A DNA stretch of 64,000 nt from CAZVGZ01 sp964627605 (GCA_964627605.1 CAZVGZ010000004.1:76093-140092); one strand, 5' to 3'; counted from the stretch's first letter, positions 28,301 through 37,189 are shown. Made by a program: numbers and translations. The notes: generated from the sequence alone by a model not told the origin.

Positions 28301-28557
28301 GTTATCGGCCCCCACGCCGCCTCAGCGATCTCCGCAGCCCGTTTCGCCATATCCTCGAGCCGGTCGTGAAAGATGATCTCAAAGTGCTCAGTCTCCAGAC
28401 GATACCATGTCATATCCCGCACAGGCGGATCAAACTGCGTGATCCCTGCATGGGAAATCGCCACCATAAGTCCCAGCGATAGGACGAGGCTTGCCAGAAA
28501 AAGACGCGAGGCGTCCGCGGAAGAACGAACCGAAATGTCCGAACGGTCTAGCGCCAT
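25399..28557 (-). CDS. Peptidase MA-like / TolB propeller / outer-membrane barrel fusion protein
   Basis: A 1052-residue exported protein with three parts. Residues ~1-35 form a signal peptide (RLFLASLVLSLGLMVAISHA). Residues ~40-330 are a gluzincin-like peptidase with HEFTH (143-147) and a second-site glutamate in MWFAEGVAQ. Then come repeated PD40/TolB blades (WSADGERLVF, WSPDGKQIAV, VSPDGATVVF), and finally a ~350-residue beta-barrel that ends in FGYF. Such a protein would place a zinc peptidase and propeller in the periplasm, tethered to an outer-membrane pore (architecture seen; activity inferred). ATG 28557 overlaps the preceding gene by 10 bases; longer in-frame starts lie on that gene. 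An interrupted paralogue lies at 20489-23545. Confidence 0.7.
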   Translation of the reverse strand: MALDRSDISVRSSADASRLFLASLVLSLGLMVAISHAGITQFDPPVRDMTWYRLETEHFEIIFHDRLEDMAKRAAEIAEAAWGPITDLYDWRPKTKTAIIVRDHGDIANGFAAYFQNKIEIWATSLDFEYRGTVDWLRNVITHEFTHIISLNATRKAPMALPQLYFQYFGLEREQRSDVAEGLPNTLISYAVPTVNVPMWFAEGVAQVQSDTLRHDWWDSHRDMILRTAVLTDSMLSYREMEGFYEKPGRGYELVYDHGFAFAKYIADTYGIGSLSAIAQASSAKWRFNFDSAIKAVTGKGANTVYREWVESMKARYERVKTQRDADYDGWLVGNGDVAVPKADQATIPDSPALLNSAIAQGAMCGRCQTLTEGHNALNSSYYHSYPTWSRNGSLLAYVSNDGQDYGINSIHVVTPGTDESAVVKESGRARSTISWLPDNRSVVFSKAKRSKRNRWVYRDLWRADAQTGEAIQLTNERRANYPDVSPDGATVVFVHNELGTQNMHLLSTASGLIRPLTDAQTATQFYTPKWSPDGKQIAVSVSQGAKRDLALVDTESGSLTYIVTSEGDDRDPAWSADGERLVFSSDIDGIFNLYELTTATGDIKKITNVIGGAFAPAVAPDGRIAYSSYEAAGYTIRVLPSGFGYQQSDSSATFNAPRDSWNPTATMTFDTVTTVDPKPKIRDLAVLPRVGVYDNKMRAGAYVLGTDMIDDMIVFGGGWANREGDYDVFVLAEHKSFFSLPGYIDYIRMVRHTTDDTLLFGGRLSINGIKYFLNVVDVGVRDRLPWGGVTYNVSGSYSFFRQQIKQGVPLPGAGSLHEIPVNYSYIYFKGWRASAVFSQTNRAIRRDSEINPQGWWWTFRYDHHYEDLFEDFADNSQILKEDYKLAEFGEVSAKVAYAQPMLWHDRHTVTAEAYGSFMEAGVDSFFYQGIGGIVGLKGYSYYSLQGRRTAWGRLTYRMPAPGLTHIDTKILGNYMDKVYLSVFAEMGQVWRPGASGPTGWKRDVGAEVRADLFAHYYLPARVSFSSVRALDIVDGAGDRWKHYLTVLFGYF

Positions 28558-31244
28558 ATTGCCATCTTGAGCAGAATTTCGCTTTTTGAACCGTCGTCTG
28601 ATGTCGCTTTTACACGACAGATGTAAAGCCCTGAAGCAAACTGGTCTCCCCCTGGCCACTCCACCTCATTATCCACACCGCCCAATCCTTGCATCTCAGT
28701 CTCAAACACCAGTTCGCCGCTGCTCGTGTAGACCGACACGTTCACGTCGGCAGCACGGTTGAGGAAAAACCTCACATGCCCGGTCTCATCGCCCAGCGGG
28801 TTCGGGTAGGCAAGCGCATTTGCGGCCACCAACGAAGAACCATCAGGCACGGATGTAATGTTGTCTGTATATGGTGTCTGGTTCTGGCCACCGCTAAAAA
28901 ACATCTGCGACCAAACCCCTCTGAACCCGTCAGGCAGCACATCCACTGCTTTCAAACTGCCATCGGACATGAGAACTACAAGCTCGTCGCCGTCCTGCTG
29001 GTCGATGTCGGCAATGATCGGCGTGCCGCTAATCTGCCCGCCCATGTAGTGGACCAAAAGGGGCTGTCTGCCGGGTTCGACGACATAGACCTTGCCAGCG
29101 GTAGTCGCCACCACCAGTCTGGTTGTTTCGCCGTCTTTGGCGATTAGCGGTTGCGCGGCGATCACAGCCGATGAGTCGTCACGGGGGAGGTAGACTGGAA
29201 AACCTCGTGCGATCAGCCCGTTTCTCTCCCACGCCCATATCGCATCGCCGACAGCGGCGAACACCATGCCATCCCGCGCAATCGGCGGCGCAGTTGCAGG
29301 TGTCGGAAAATCGATGGTTGTCTGTGCGCCATCAGCAAACTCAATTCGAACTGCGGTGCTGTCGATCACCTGGACAACGTCAGGCAGATAGACCGCCCAA
29401 GCTGGTACCGAACCAACCGGCTTATCCATCCATACCGCAACCGTGTCTCGACGCGCTATGGGAAACTCAGCCGATCCGGTGTGGCTCCAAACGCCGTTTG
29501 AAAACAGAAACCTGTCGCCACCACCTACCCCTCCTGCGATCACTACATTGGCCGCGTCTATCAATATCGGTGCAACTGGATCGAGCGCCGATGTCGTAGT
29601 TCCCACAAGTCCGTTGTTGGGTCCAACCGGGCTCCCATCAAGACTAATCGCCCACACCCGACCATCATCTGTAGCCCAGATTATCCCAGATGAGCCGTCT
29701 TCGCCAACCAACCCCATCTGCGGTGAGCCGACAGCATTTGCGGACCGACTGACCGCCCAAGCCTGTTTCTTGAACGAGATCTCCACAGTCATCACGTCTG
29801 CGTTCTCGCTGGGGACGAATATCTCTATACCGGTCTCCTCAACGTCGTTGGACAGAGATGCCGGCACTATGTCACCAAGGACACTCTGATCTGCGTAGAG
29901 CGTTGCGCCACTGTGGAATGGATCGTTATCTGATCCTGCCCCTTCATCTGATCTAGGATCACCAAACCCGATTGAGATGCCGATGTCCCTGTGGCCGTCA
30001 GCCTCCACCAACCAGATGCCTGGCTGATCCTCGAACGCGTTCACCTGATTGTCTGGCTCAAACCTGCGAATACACCCGTCGTCTACATGCCATATAAGAA
30101 CGCCGGATCCTGGCACATAGGCGTCATAGTCGTCCCCAACAGGCCCCAGCCAGACACCTGACGTGTCGTCCCGACTAAACTCTGCAGTGATAGGCTGCCC
30201 CGATTTCTGAAACGAGCCTTGCCTGTTCTCCAAGAGAAAATACTCATCATCGGTAATTGGGATTTTTATGGCGCGAGTGTAATCGCTGTTCCCAAGATGA
30301 AGCGCAGCAATCTCCATTGTTGTGTCGGCTATGACCATCACAGGCTCAAGCCAGCCTAGCCGTGTCTGCGCCCAAGCGGTGGGAAGCACCGGAATAAACC
30401 CGTAGACAGTGTCGCGTTTGACAGTGACACCACCACTCCTCTCAATATCGATGGGGTTGTCGGAGCCGCTGTCCATGATAGACCAACCCCCGACAGCAGG
30501 CGCTCCTTTTTTTGTGTTGCTGAGCACCGGAAGCCCCAGCGACGCCAAAAAAGTTTTCGCCAGAGTCCCATTTAACCCGATCACGCCGCCGATATTTGCA
30601 AGCGCTTGGGGCATCATCCACACACCGACACCACTAACCCCAGATGGAACTCCCGTCACGCCAGACCGCGCAATCTCAGCAGGTGACAGCACTAACGGCG
30701 GCAGATCGTTTGAGATAATCCCTGCGACACTGATTCCTGCATGAAAAATCATATAGCTGTTGTAGGCAGAGGGATCGACACCATCCAGACCAGCGATCTC
30801 GAACACATCTCTGGCCAGTTCGCTCCATTTGGCTATTTGCTGCTGCTCGGTGATCCCGCTGCCATAGTGAAGCATCGATCTTGTCGTTACGTACGTCAAC
30901 GCTGGATCTTTCGGAAAAACCTCGGTTTCGATGGTCAACCGCCCTTGCGACGCGTAATCCAGGTAGCGGCCAAGCGCAGTCAGATGCGACTGGAGATATG
31001 CTCTGTCGTGGGGCGGAGGATCGAACGGGTTTCGGTAGTAGGGAAAGACAGCGTCGGGATCGCTGCGATCCTGCGCCAAAGCCTCTGCCAGCGTACGTCT
31101 GTCGAAAGTACCGTCGCCGGTAGTGCTAAATTCGTCAACCGTCTCAGCCGGGAACTCCACGACCAGCACAAGAATCCGCACCGGCTCTGCGCCTACCGAG
31201 CCGACACAGACCACCAACGAAAGAGCAGCCAGGAATGAGCGCAT
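28548..31244 (-). CDS. M6-metalloprotease-like protein without HExxH, with FlgD-like C-terminal domain
   Basis: A 898-residue exported protein (signal MRSFLAALSLVVCVGSVGA). The first ~330 residues match immune-inhibitor-A/M6 family proteins: RILVLVVEFPAE, GRYLDYASQGRLTIE, and GGWSIMDSG after the active-site helix. At the place of the zinc motif (AHEFGHQLGLP in typical members) the sequence reads AKTFLASLGLP (30557-30540 cover KTFLAS), so both histidines and the glutamate are lost. A long propeller/WD-like region follows, then a C-terminal beta-sandwich ending YPNPLGDE...GLYICRV, of the FlgD/type-IX-secretion type. It is likely an inactive surface protein exported by the adjacent PorU/PorV system (inference). 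Its stop overlaps the next start. Confidence 0.7.
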   Translation of the reverse strand: MRSFLAALSLVVCVGSVGAEPVRILVLVVEFPAETVDEFSTTGDGTFDRRTLAEALAQDRSDPDAVFPYYRNPFDPPPHDRAYLQSHLTALGRYLDYASQGRLTIETEVFPKDPALTYVTTRSMLHYGSGITEQQQIAKWSELARDVFEIAGLDGVDPSAYNSYMIFHAGISVAGIISNDLPPLVLSPAEIARSGVTGVPSGVSGVGVWMMPQALANIGGVIGLNGTLAKTFLASLGLPVLSNTKKGAPAVGGWSIMDSGSDNPIDIERSGGVTVKRDTVYGFIPVLPTAWAQTRLGWLEPVMVIADTTMEIAALHLGNSDYTRAIKIPITDDEYFLLENRQGSFQKSGQPITAEFSRDDTSGVWLGPVGDDYDAYVPGSGVLIWHVDDGCIRRFEPDNQVNAFEDQPGIWLVEADGHRDIGISIGFGDPRSDEGAGSDNDPFHSGATLYADQSVLGDIVPASLSNDVEETGIEIFVPSENADVMTVEISFKKQAWAVSRSANAVGSPQMGLVGEDGSSGIIWATDDGRVWAISLDGSPVGPNNGLVGTTTSALDPVAPILIDAANVVIAGGVGGGDRFLFSNGVWSHTGSAEFPIARRDTVAVWMDKPVGSVPAWAVYLPDVVQVIDSTAVRIEFADGAQTTIDFPTPATAPPIARDGMVFAAVGDAIWAWERNGLIARGFPVYLPRDDSSAVIAAQPLIAKDGETTRLVVATTAGKVYVVEPGRQPLLVHYMGGQISGTPIIADIDQQDGDELVVLMSDGSLKAVDVLPDGFRGVWSQMFFSGGQNQTPYTDNITSVPDGSSLVAANALAYPNPLGDETGHVRFFLNRAADVNVSVYTSSGELVFETEMQGLGGVDNEVEWPGGDQFASGLYICRVKATSDDGSKSEILLKMAIWR

Positions 31245-31406
31245 GGGCGTTATCGTTCCGTTCATCAAAGTTTTGGATCGAGCCGCTGCTGCGGAAAGGG
31301 AGAGTGTTACAACAGTCCATCTTCTGGCTATGAGGGCGGCTATATCTGGCCCAACGCCACCCTACCTGCTCGGTGCGCCGTTCACCTTTTGGAGTGGTAC
31401 TTTGGG

Positions 31407-32585
31407 TCAGAAATCCAGACTCATCGTAGCACGGGGGTTCCTGCTGTTCAGCTCAAAATTCGGCGTCAACGACATGTCCACATGCAGGTTGTAGGCGTTT
31501 ACCGCGAGGATCACACCCATGCCCACCGTCCACGAGCTGCGTTTGCCGTCCCAATCGTTAAAGTAACCACCTCGAAAAGCGAACAGGTCAGCATATACCC
31601 ACTCGGCACCAAAATGGAGGTCGATTTCCTTCCTCTCTTCGTCCCAGGCGATCTCTCCAGTCAACCTCTCGCTGTCGTTGTCGTCAACCGTGCCATCACC
31701 GTTGCTGTCCCACCGCTCCATCTTGAACCTGAACTTGTCCTGGTTGTCTATAAAGCCGTCATCATTGCTGTCCCACCGCTCCCGCGCTTTGACATCTCCA
31801 ATAGCCTTGAACGGAGCGGTGATCCAGTTGCCATCGGGATGCACCAGCGGCTTGTATATGTCCAACACAACCGTCACGTCGTTGTCGTCAGAGTCCACAG
31901 CGCGCCACTCGCCACCTATATTCAGGTTCACAGGAATCGGGCTGGCCTGATCGGCGTCGATATAGCTGATTTTGGGGCCCCAGTTGCGAAGCGCGACTCC
32001 GGCGGTCCAGTTGGCCGCATGATATGCGGCACCAAGATCGAGACCGACGGTTCGCCCGACACCCTCGCCCAACTCCCTTGATGCACCGACGTTTGGTGCC
32101 AGATTGTCGATGATCACTTTAAACGTCAGTCCCCCATGCCACGGTCCGCCAATCCCAGCGGCGTAGCTCAGACCCAATATCATCTGATTCGAGTCGAACG
32201 TCCCGATGATGTCGCCATACTCTGTCGTCCTTGTCTGCGAGCCCAAGTCAAGGAAAGTCATGGCGACAGCAAGGTTGCCCCAACCCGCCCAAGGTGCGGC
32301 AAGGGTGAAATGGGCGTAGAAAATGTCGTCAGCCAGCGCAGGCAACCATTTAAAGACAGTCGCCTCGACCTGGGTGCGCTGCTGCCCTGACAGAAGCGCC
32401 GGGTTGTAGAAAGCCGCCAGAGCGCCTCTTGATGAGGCGGTGCCGGTCTTGCCCATCCCGATCTCACGGGCACCGGGTTCGATGAGCAGTGAGAGAACCG
32501 ATGCCTGGCTCTCCACAGTAGCAACAACCTTGGGGGCTACAAACAGCAGACCCCCTAAAAGCGCAGCAATCGTCAAGTTTCTCAC
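31407..32585 (-). CDS. porV: PorV/PorQ-family outer-membrane barrel with two EF-hand-like loops
   Basis: A 392-residue outer-membrane protein: signal peptide (MRNLTIAALLGGLLFVAPKVVA), then EPGAREIGMGKTGTA and AAFYNPALLS, the usual opening of PorV/FadL-like barrels, and a C-terminal ATMSLDF. PorV is the shuttle partner of the PorU sortase in type IX secretion. Residues 272-283 and 293-304 are two calcium-loop repeats (DSNDDGFIDNQD and DSNGDGTVDDND) lying in one loop between strands, which most PorV proteins do not have. The gene follows the C25 protease by 34 bases in the same direction. The porV symbol is by homology of the opening and position; a PorQ-like role is possible. Confidence 0.7.
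   Translation of the reverse strand: MRNLTIAALLGGLLFVAPKVVATVESQASVLSLLIEPGAREIGMGKTGTASSRGALAAFYNPALLSGQQRTQVEATVFKWLPALADDIFYAHFTLAAPWAGWGNLAVAMTFLDLGSQTRTTEYGDIIGTFDSNQMILGLSYAAGIGGPWHGGLTFKVIIDNLAPNVGASRELGEGVGRTVGLDLGAAYHAANWTAGVALRNWGPKISYIDADQASPIPVNLNIGGEWRAVDSDDNDVTVVLDIYKPLVHPDGNWITAPFKAIGDVKARERWDSNDDGFIDNQDKFRFKMERWDSNGDGTVDDNDSERLTGEIAWDEERKEIDLHFGAEWVYADLFAFRGGYFNDWDGKRSSWTVGMGVILAVNAYNLHVDMSLTPNFELNSRNPRATMSLDF
31674..31772 (-). repeat. Direct repeat encoding paired EF-hand-like calcium loops
   Basis: Two copies of about 33-45 bases encode RWDSNxDGxxDxxD; the DNA around TGCTGTCCCACCGCTCC (plus strand) is nearly identical in both, so this is a recent duplication inside the porV-like gene. 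The spacing is 63 bases. Confidence 0.6.
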
Positions 32586-32618
32586 AAAAAAATCCTCCGC
32601 GCCGTACCAGCGGTTGCC

Positions 32619-35600
32619 CTATTTGGCGATGACCGCCAACCGCTCGGTTTTAGAAACTGATTGGCCCGTATCTGAGTCACGGGCTGTAATTCGGTAGAGA
32701 TATACGCCGTTAGCAGGTCGTCTCAAGGGAGACCACTCCACTACCTGCGGCCCGCTGCGCTGAAGCTGAACCGGCAGACGCTCAACCAACCTCCCTGCGA
32801 CACTGTAGATCGTGATTGTCACTTCAGCGTCTGAACCTTGAGGCACTCCGAGCAGCGTGTAGGTGAACGCACTCTGTGCAGACATCGGGTTCGGATACGC
32901 CACCAGATCCGCCAACGCCGGAGCGCCAGCCTGCCCTATGTCGATAGTCAACGAGTCGGCGGCGACATTGTTCCGCGCGTCCCACGCCTGCACACTCATT
33001 CGGTGAACACCAGGGCTCATCCCATCCAACGGAACGTCTGCCCACCCTTCAAACGCCGAATTCTGGTAAAAGAACCGATCTGTTAAATTTATGGGTCCCG
33101 ACGCTGGATCGTCAATCGTCAAAGTGATTGCGCGTCCTATCTCGCCAGTCGTGTTGATGCCGCTTGGGTCACTGAGCGCCACGCGAAGCGGGTCAGGAGG
33201 ATAGATAGGGTCACCGCTGAACAGCCTCGTTCCAATCGCGCCTCGTCCATCAGCACGATGGAAAGAGATAGTCGGGCCAGCCTTATCCGCGCCCACGTCT
33301 GCGGCCAACCGGTCTATGGGCAGCCCTTCAAGCGATCCTGACCCATCGGCCTGATCGGCGAAAACAAACGCCACCACACGGGCGTCATCAGCGCCGAACG
33401 TAATGTCGGCTGGCACAACCGCTTCAGCCTCGAACAGCCCTGATGTCACGGCGAACAGTCCACGAAATATCGTGCCACCGTCCACCGTGTAGTGGACAGG
33501 AACGTTCGCTGCGGACTTATAGATCACATGTCGAGATGTGTCGAACAGTCTCACAATGGCTTTTCCGTTGAAATCCAAAAGCGTGTCGCCGACATCATCG
33601 GTTACAGCGCCGCTGACGCTCACCGGCGCCAAGGCGGTGATGGTGTCAGGAGTGACAGAGATGTTCACCTGCATCTCAGGCATCGCCACGGTCATCGCCG
33701 GATCGCCGAGAAGCACATACTTCATGGCGTTGTCCCTTATGCTGGGCGTGGAGTAGTACGCCCAGGTCTTGGCTTTGAAAAAAGCCTCGCCGATCCGCAT
33801 GACCCGTTTGGTTCGAAATAGGTTTTTTAAGAATTGTTCATTGAAACGGATGTTGGGGTTGTTGAAGCTAAGACGTGTGGCGGCCACCGAGGCGATGGCG
33901 CCTCCGTCTTCCGACCACAATACGTCCTCAGCTACGGCCTCTGTCTGGGCGTCATCGAAATGTCCGGCGCTGCACGTAAGGGCGGTGAGGATAGGCTGCT
34001 TGGTGCCGTTGGTGAGCTTGGGAAGATCTTCCTGCACAACGAAAACCCGCTCGTGGGCGAACTGCACCAGATTTCCATGGCCAACGTAGTTGACCAGTAT
34101 CGCACCCTCACTCCATGCCCTCAACAGCGCCGCGCGTGCTCCAGGTTTGTGGCGTTGAGAGTTCAGAGGATACTCGATTGTGTAGACTTTTTCGGTCAAT
34201 ATATCATCGCGGAGAAACTGGTTTGTGCGGCCGCCTTCTGCCAGCTGTTCGCAGTCCGACACGAAATACTCCTCATGAATACTTCCCGTGTCGGCGTTGT
34301 GCTCATCATCGCACAGAAATATCGCGCGGTGCTGCCATGCGCCCCTCTCAGGCACCTGCTCATAGGCGATGATCTTATCCACCATCGTCATCGCCTCTTC
34401 TTCGGTCCTAGAGGGGATGCGGCCAACCGGTATCGTCGGGATCAGGTTGTTAGGTACAGTCGCCGCGTACCAGTCGTCGGTCGAAATCATCCTGTCTTCG
34501 TAGGGCGGTACCCAGTTGTCTGGATGCGGATTATCTGTAACCCCAGCAAACCGTGTGATATTGCGGTAGTCATACTGCCCATCCCCAAAAAGCAGGAGCC
34601 ATTCAGGACCGTTGAGGCTCGACCCACCCCGCCAGAACAACCTGGCGTAAGCGACAAAATTTCTGATAGCAGTGGGATCGAACAGCCCCCACGAGAACTC
34701 GTCATATATGTCTTGAACATCAACAACCTGGGATCTTAAGCCCGACCTCTCGCGCCAATCGGCGAGTTTATCTGCGGCCTCTTTGAAATCGCTATGGGTA
34801 ACGATGACGTAGTCGGTACCAACGCTGCGGCCCCGAAGATCTGAGCTGTTTTTCTTCTCGACCCGCTTAGGGGTGAGCCATCGATCATTTGCCACAAGCA
34901 TAAACTGCCTGGGCACCAACCCCGACTGGCGAACACCAACCGCCAAACTATCGTTTGGCTGCTTTGTGACACCATCTGAAAGATCTATCTCACTTACGTC
35001 GTGGCTGTCAGTAACGTCAAATAGCCGATACTCCGCCGATTTGACACCAGCAAGCCGCACAACAGCCGCCTCGTCAACACCGGTGTGAAGTAGCGCAGGC
35101 AGGTGCCACCAAAGCTCGCGGTCATCAGGTGTCAGCGCTCTGTTATACCTCAACTCATAGTAGTCAAGCGATGCGGACACCGGGCTGCTGTTGAAAATCT
35201 CAAAATCCACCTGTCCGCCGTCAGGAAAGTCTGCAGGACCGGTAGCGCTCACGGAATGGCTGTAGCCCCCATGGGATTTTGTCCCCGTAACCGGGGCTGC
35301 TCGACCATCGATCACAAGCTCGATCTCAGGCTGGCGATCCAGCGTCAGGATCCCAACATCCAGAGTCAGGTCCGGCCCTCTCCACCCGAAGGGCCTAACG
35401 ACCACACGCTGAGATGGTTTGTTGAACCCATCACTGGCAGCCAATACCGTCCAAATCCAATCAATTCCAGAAACCTCGGCGTCACCTCTAAAAGAGTCGA
35501 ACGTGTTTTCAACGAAGTTGTCGAGGTCGTCCTCTTGATGCACCAACGCCTGGACAATGTTTGTAGATGCTGCACCGCCTACAGGAGTCCCTGACTCTAA

Positions 35601-36839
35601 GGTGATTCGAGCCGCTCCATTGTCGCGTATCTTGATCCAGTAGATATTCTCTTCGGTATAGGGGTTCTGAATCCACTCAAAACCGAATGCGCCCTCCACC
35701 CTCACCCACCTGTTTGCCGCCTGGCCAAAAAACTCAATCGCATCGCCGCTCTCAAACGATCCATCGCCGTCAACATCCACCACCCCTATCGCCACAGGCA
35801 ACAGAGACTCAGATCTCGACGAAAGTAGCGATCTTGGAAGGGAGCGGCCACCGCCGTTGTACATTCCCAACCCGCTCACCGGAGTTGCGCCAAATTCAGG
35901 GCTGGACTCCACTATCTGGGCGTGTGTCAAGCGGTACATGCCGGTCTTGTTCGGTATACTGACACGATACCAATTTCCCCCTGTAAAAGGGCTGCTCGAC
36001 TGCGCCGCTTTGGCACTACGACGCTCTTTCCATCCGGCGGCCGATTCTGGATTGAGAACCGCTGATGGCACCGGACCCAGATCAGATACCCGCTCATTTG
36101 ATGACGGCGCAGGAGAGCTGAATCTGATCTCTACGGTGACAGTCGCTGCACGATTCCATCGCCCTGATGACGGCATCGCATGCACCGGGAATACGCTCAC
36201 GCGAGCAAGCCGCACACCATCTACAACACCCAGCTCTTCGACCTCACCCCAGATATTTGGGACCGGCCCGGTGACATCATATGCCTCGGAATTCGGCAAC
36301 CATTTCAGAGGCCCAGCCATTCCGTCTCCACCACCACCAGGGGTCGGAACCGGCGCTATCTGACCTCGTCCTGATGTAACCCCAGACGCGACGACTCTGG
36401 CTGTCCAGTTGATGTCGTGGGGAAGCGCGATTGGTGCTGAAGACTCATAGACGCCTACATCGCCAAGCGACTCGCCGGTAGCAGCGAGACCACCTCCGAT
36501 AGCCCGCAAAAACGTCTGGTCTTGCGACTGGACCGTATCCCACCGGGCTCCCTCACCATCCCAGACGATGGACAACCCTTCAGCAGAACCGGACACAACC
36601 TCCCATGACGCCCTGACTGATGGCGCAAAACCCAGAAGTGTGGCGATGACAAGAATAAGCACTAGAAAACAGACCTTGTTAAGATGGCGGTACAAGCCAA
36701 AACCCGAACCGGTGGACCGATCTTGATTCTGGCCCCCCAGCCCGGGTGATCGTTGTGTCAGTGAAAATGCACGCGAAATCAAAGCGAGGATCCCGTCTTT
36801 CCTGCGCCGCCAATCTATGCGAACATCAGGACATCTCAT
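32619..36839 (-). CDS. porU: C25-family (gingipain-like) protease, PorU-type sortase
   Basis: A ~1406-residue exported protein with a late hydrophobic signal (CFLVLILVIATLLGFAPSV). The catalytic His is in LVNYVGHGNLVQFAHE and the Cys in LTALTCSAGHFDDAQ, matching PorU/gingipain spacing; GGAIASVAATR follows. The N-terminal half carries beta-sandwich prodomain-like sequence, the C-terminus a FlgD-like domain ending YPNPMSAQS...NGVYLYRITA. In type IX secretion PorU cuts C-terminal signals off cargo and attaches it to the surface. The start is uncertain: no ribosome site is clear, and ATG 36839 gives a long leader before the signal; a TTG nearer to it is possible. The PorV gene follows directly. 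Confidence 0.75.
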   Translation of the reverse strand: MRCPDVRIDWRRRKDGILALISRAFSLTQRSPGLGGQNQDRSTGSGFGLYRHLNKVCFLVLILVIATLLGFAPSVRASWEVVSGSAEGLSIVWDGEGARWDTVQSQDQTFLRAIGGGLAATGESLGDVGVYESSAPIALPHDINWTARVVASGVTSGRGQIAPVPTPGGGGDGMAGPLKWLPNSEAYDVTGPVPNIWGEVEELGVVDGVRLARVSVFPVHAMPSSGRWNRAATVTVEIRFSSPAPSSNERVSDLGPVPSAVLNPESAAGWKERRSAKAAQSSSPFTGGNWYRVSIPNKTGMYRLTHAQIVESSPEFGATPVSGLGMYNGGGRSLPRSLLSSRSESLLPVAIGVVDVDGDGSFESGDAIEFFGQAANRWVRVEGAFGFEWIQNPYTEENIYWIKIRDNGAARITLESGTPVGGAASTNIVQALVHQEDDLDNFVENTFDSFRGDAEVSGIDWIWTVLAASDGFNKPSQRVVVRPFGWRGPDLTLDVGILTLDRQPEIELVIDGRAAPVTGTKSHGGYSHSVSATGPADFPDGGQVDFEIFNSSPVSASLDYYELRYNRALTPDDRELWWHLPALLHTGVDEAAVVRLAGVKSAEYRLFDVTDSHDVSEIDLSDGVTKQPNDSLAVGVRQSGLVPRQFMLVANDRWLTPKRVEKKNSSDLRGRSVGTDYVIVTHSDFKEAADKLADWRERSGLRSQVVDVQDIYDEFSWGLFDPTAIRNFVAYARLFWRGGSSLNGPEWLLLFGDGQYDYRNITRFAGVTDNPHPDNWVPPYEDRMISTDDWYAATVPNNLIPTIPVGRIPSRTEEEAMTMVDKIIAYEQVPERGAWQHRAIFLCDDEHNADTGSIHEEYFVSDCEQLAEGGRTNQFLRDDILTEKVYTIEYPLNSQRHKPGARAALLRAWSEGAILVNYVGHGNLVQFAHERVFVVQEDLPKLTNGTKQPILTALTCSAGHFDDAQTEAVAEDVLWSEDGGAIASVAATRLSFNNPNIRFNEQFLKNLFRTKRVMRIGEAFFKAKTWAYYSTPSIRDNAMKYVLLGDPAMTVAMPEMQVNISVTPDTITALAPVSVSGAVTDDVGDTLLDFNGKAIVRLFDTSRHVIYKSAANVPVHYTVDGGTIFRGLFAVTSGLFEAEAVVPADITFGADDARVVAFVFADQADGSGSLEGLPIDRLAADVGADKAGPTISFHRADGRGAIGTRLFSGDPIYPPDPLRVALSDPSGINTTGEIGRAITLTIDDPASGPINLTDRFFYQNSAFEGWADVPLDGMSPGVHRMSVQAWDARNNVAADSLTIDIGQAGAPALADLVAYPNPMSAQSAFTYTLLGVPQGSDAEVTITIYSVAGRLVERLPVQLQRSGPQVVEWSPLRRPANGVYLYRITARDSDTGQSVSKTERLAVIAK

Positions 36840-36980
36840 GTTGAAAGACTCAACTAGTTGGCCCAACGGACCGTTCCCTCGCTATCTGACAATAGGCGCG
36901 ATCTCCTTCTGTGTGACTGGCTCCGCCGCCTCTACCCAGAATGTAGGTAGCTTGCAGCAAATCGTCAAGTTTGCCGGTCG

Positions 36981-37151
36981 CTAGTTCTCCACCGGTTCCG
37001 CTTCGTCGATTAGCATGATCGGAATGTCTTCTCTTATCGAGTACTTGAGCTTGCACTCCCAGCACGTCAAAGTTTCAGTACCGTTGTCGTACTCAAGCTC
37101 CCCTTTGCATTTGGGACAAGCCAGCATCTCCAGCAAATCGGGGTCCAACAT
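36981..37151 (-). CDS. Trm112-family (YcaR/UPF0434-like) small zinc protein
   Basis: A 56-residue protein: LLEMLACPKCKGELEYDNG with a second pair CWECKLKYSIREDIPIMLID. The four cysteines (CPKC and CWEC) form the Trm112-like zinc ribbon; family members in eukaryotes activate methyltransferases, while bacterial ones are small and partly characterised. Strong GAGAGGAA lies before ATG 37151. It is 38 bases downstream of accA on the same strand, so it is probably transcribed with it. Confidence 0.85.
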   Translation of the reverse strand: MLDPDLLEMLACPKCKGELEYDNGTETLTCWECKLKYSIREDIPIMLIDEAEPVEN

Positions 37152-37189
37152 GGTAGTTCCTCTCTTCGCCTTTTTATATGTTGCGGTGT

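Noticed and set aside
33834..34739. A 301-codon plus-strand frame inside the PorU-like gene
   Set aside because: It is antisense to a strongly supported C25 protease region and shows no family pattern.
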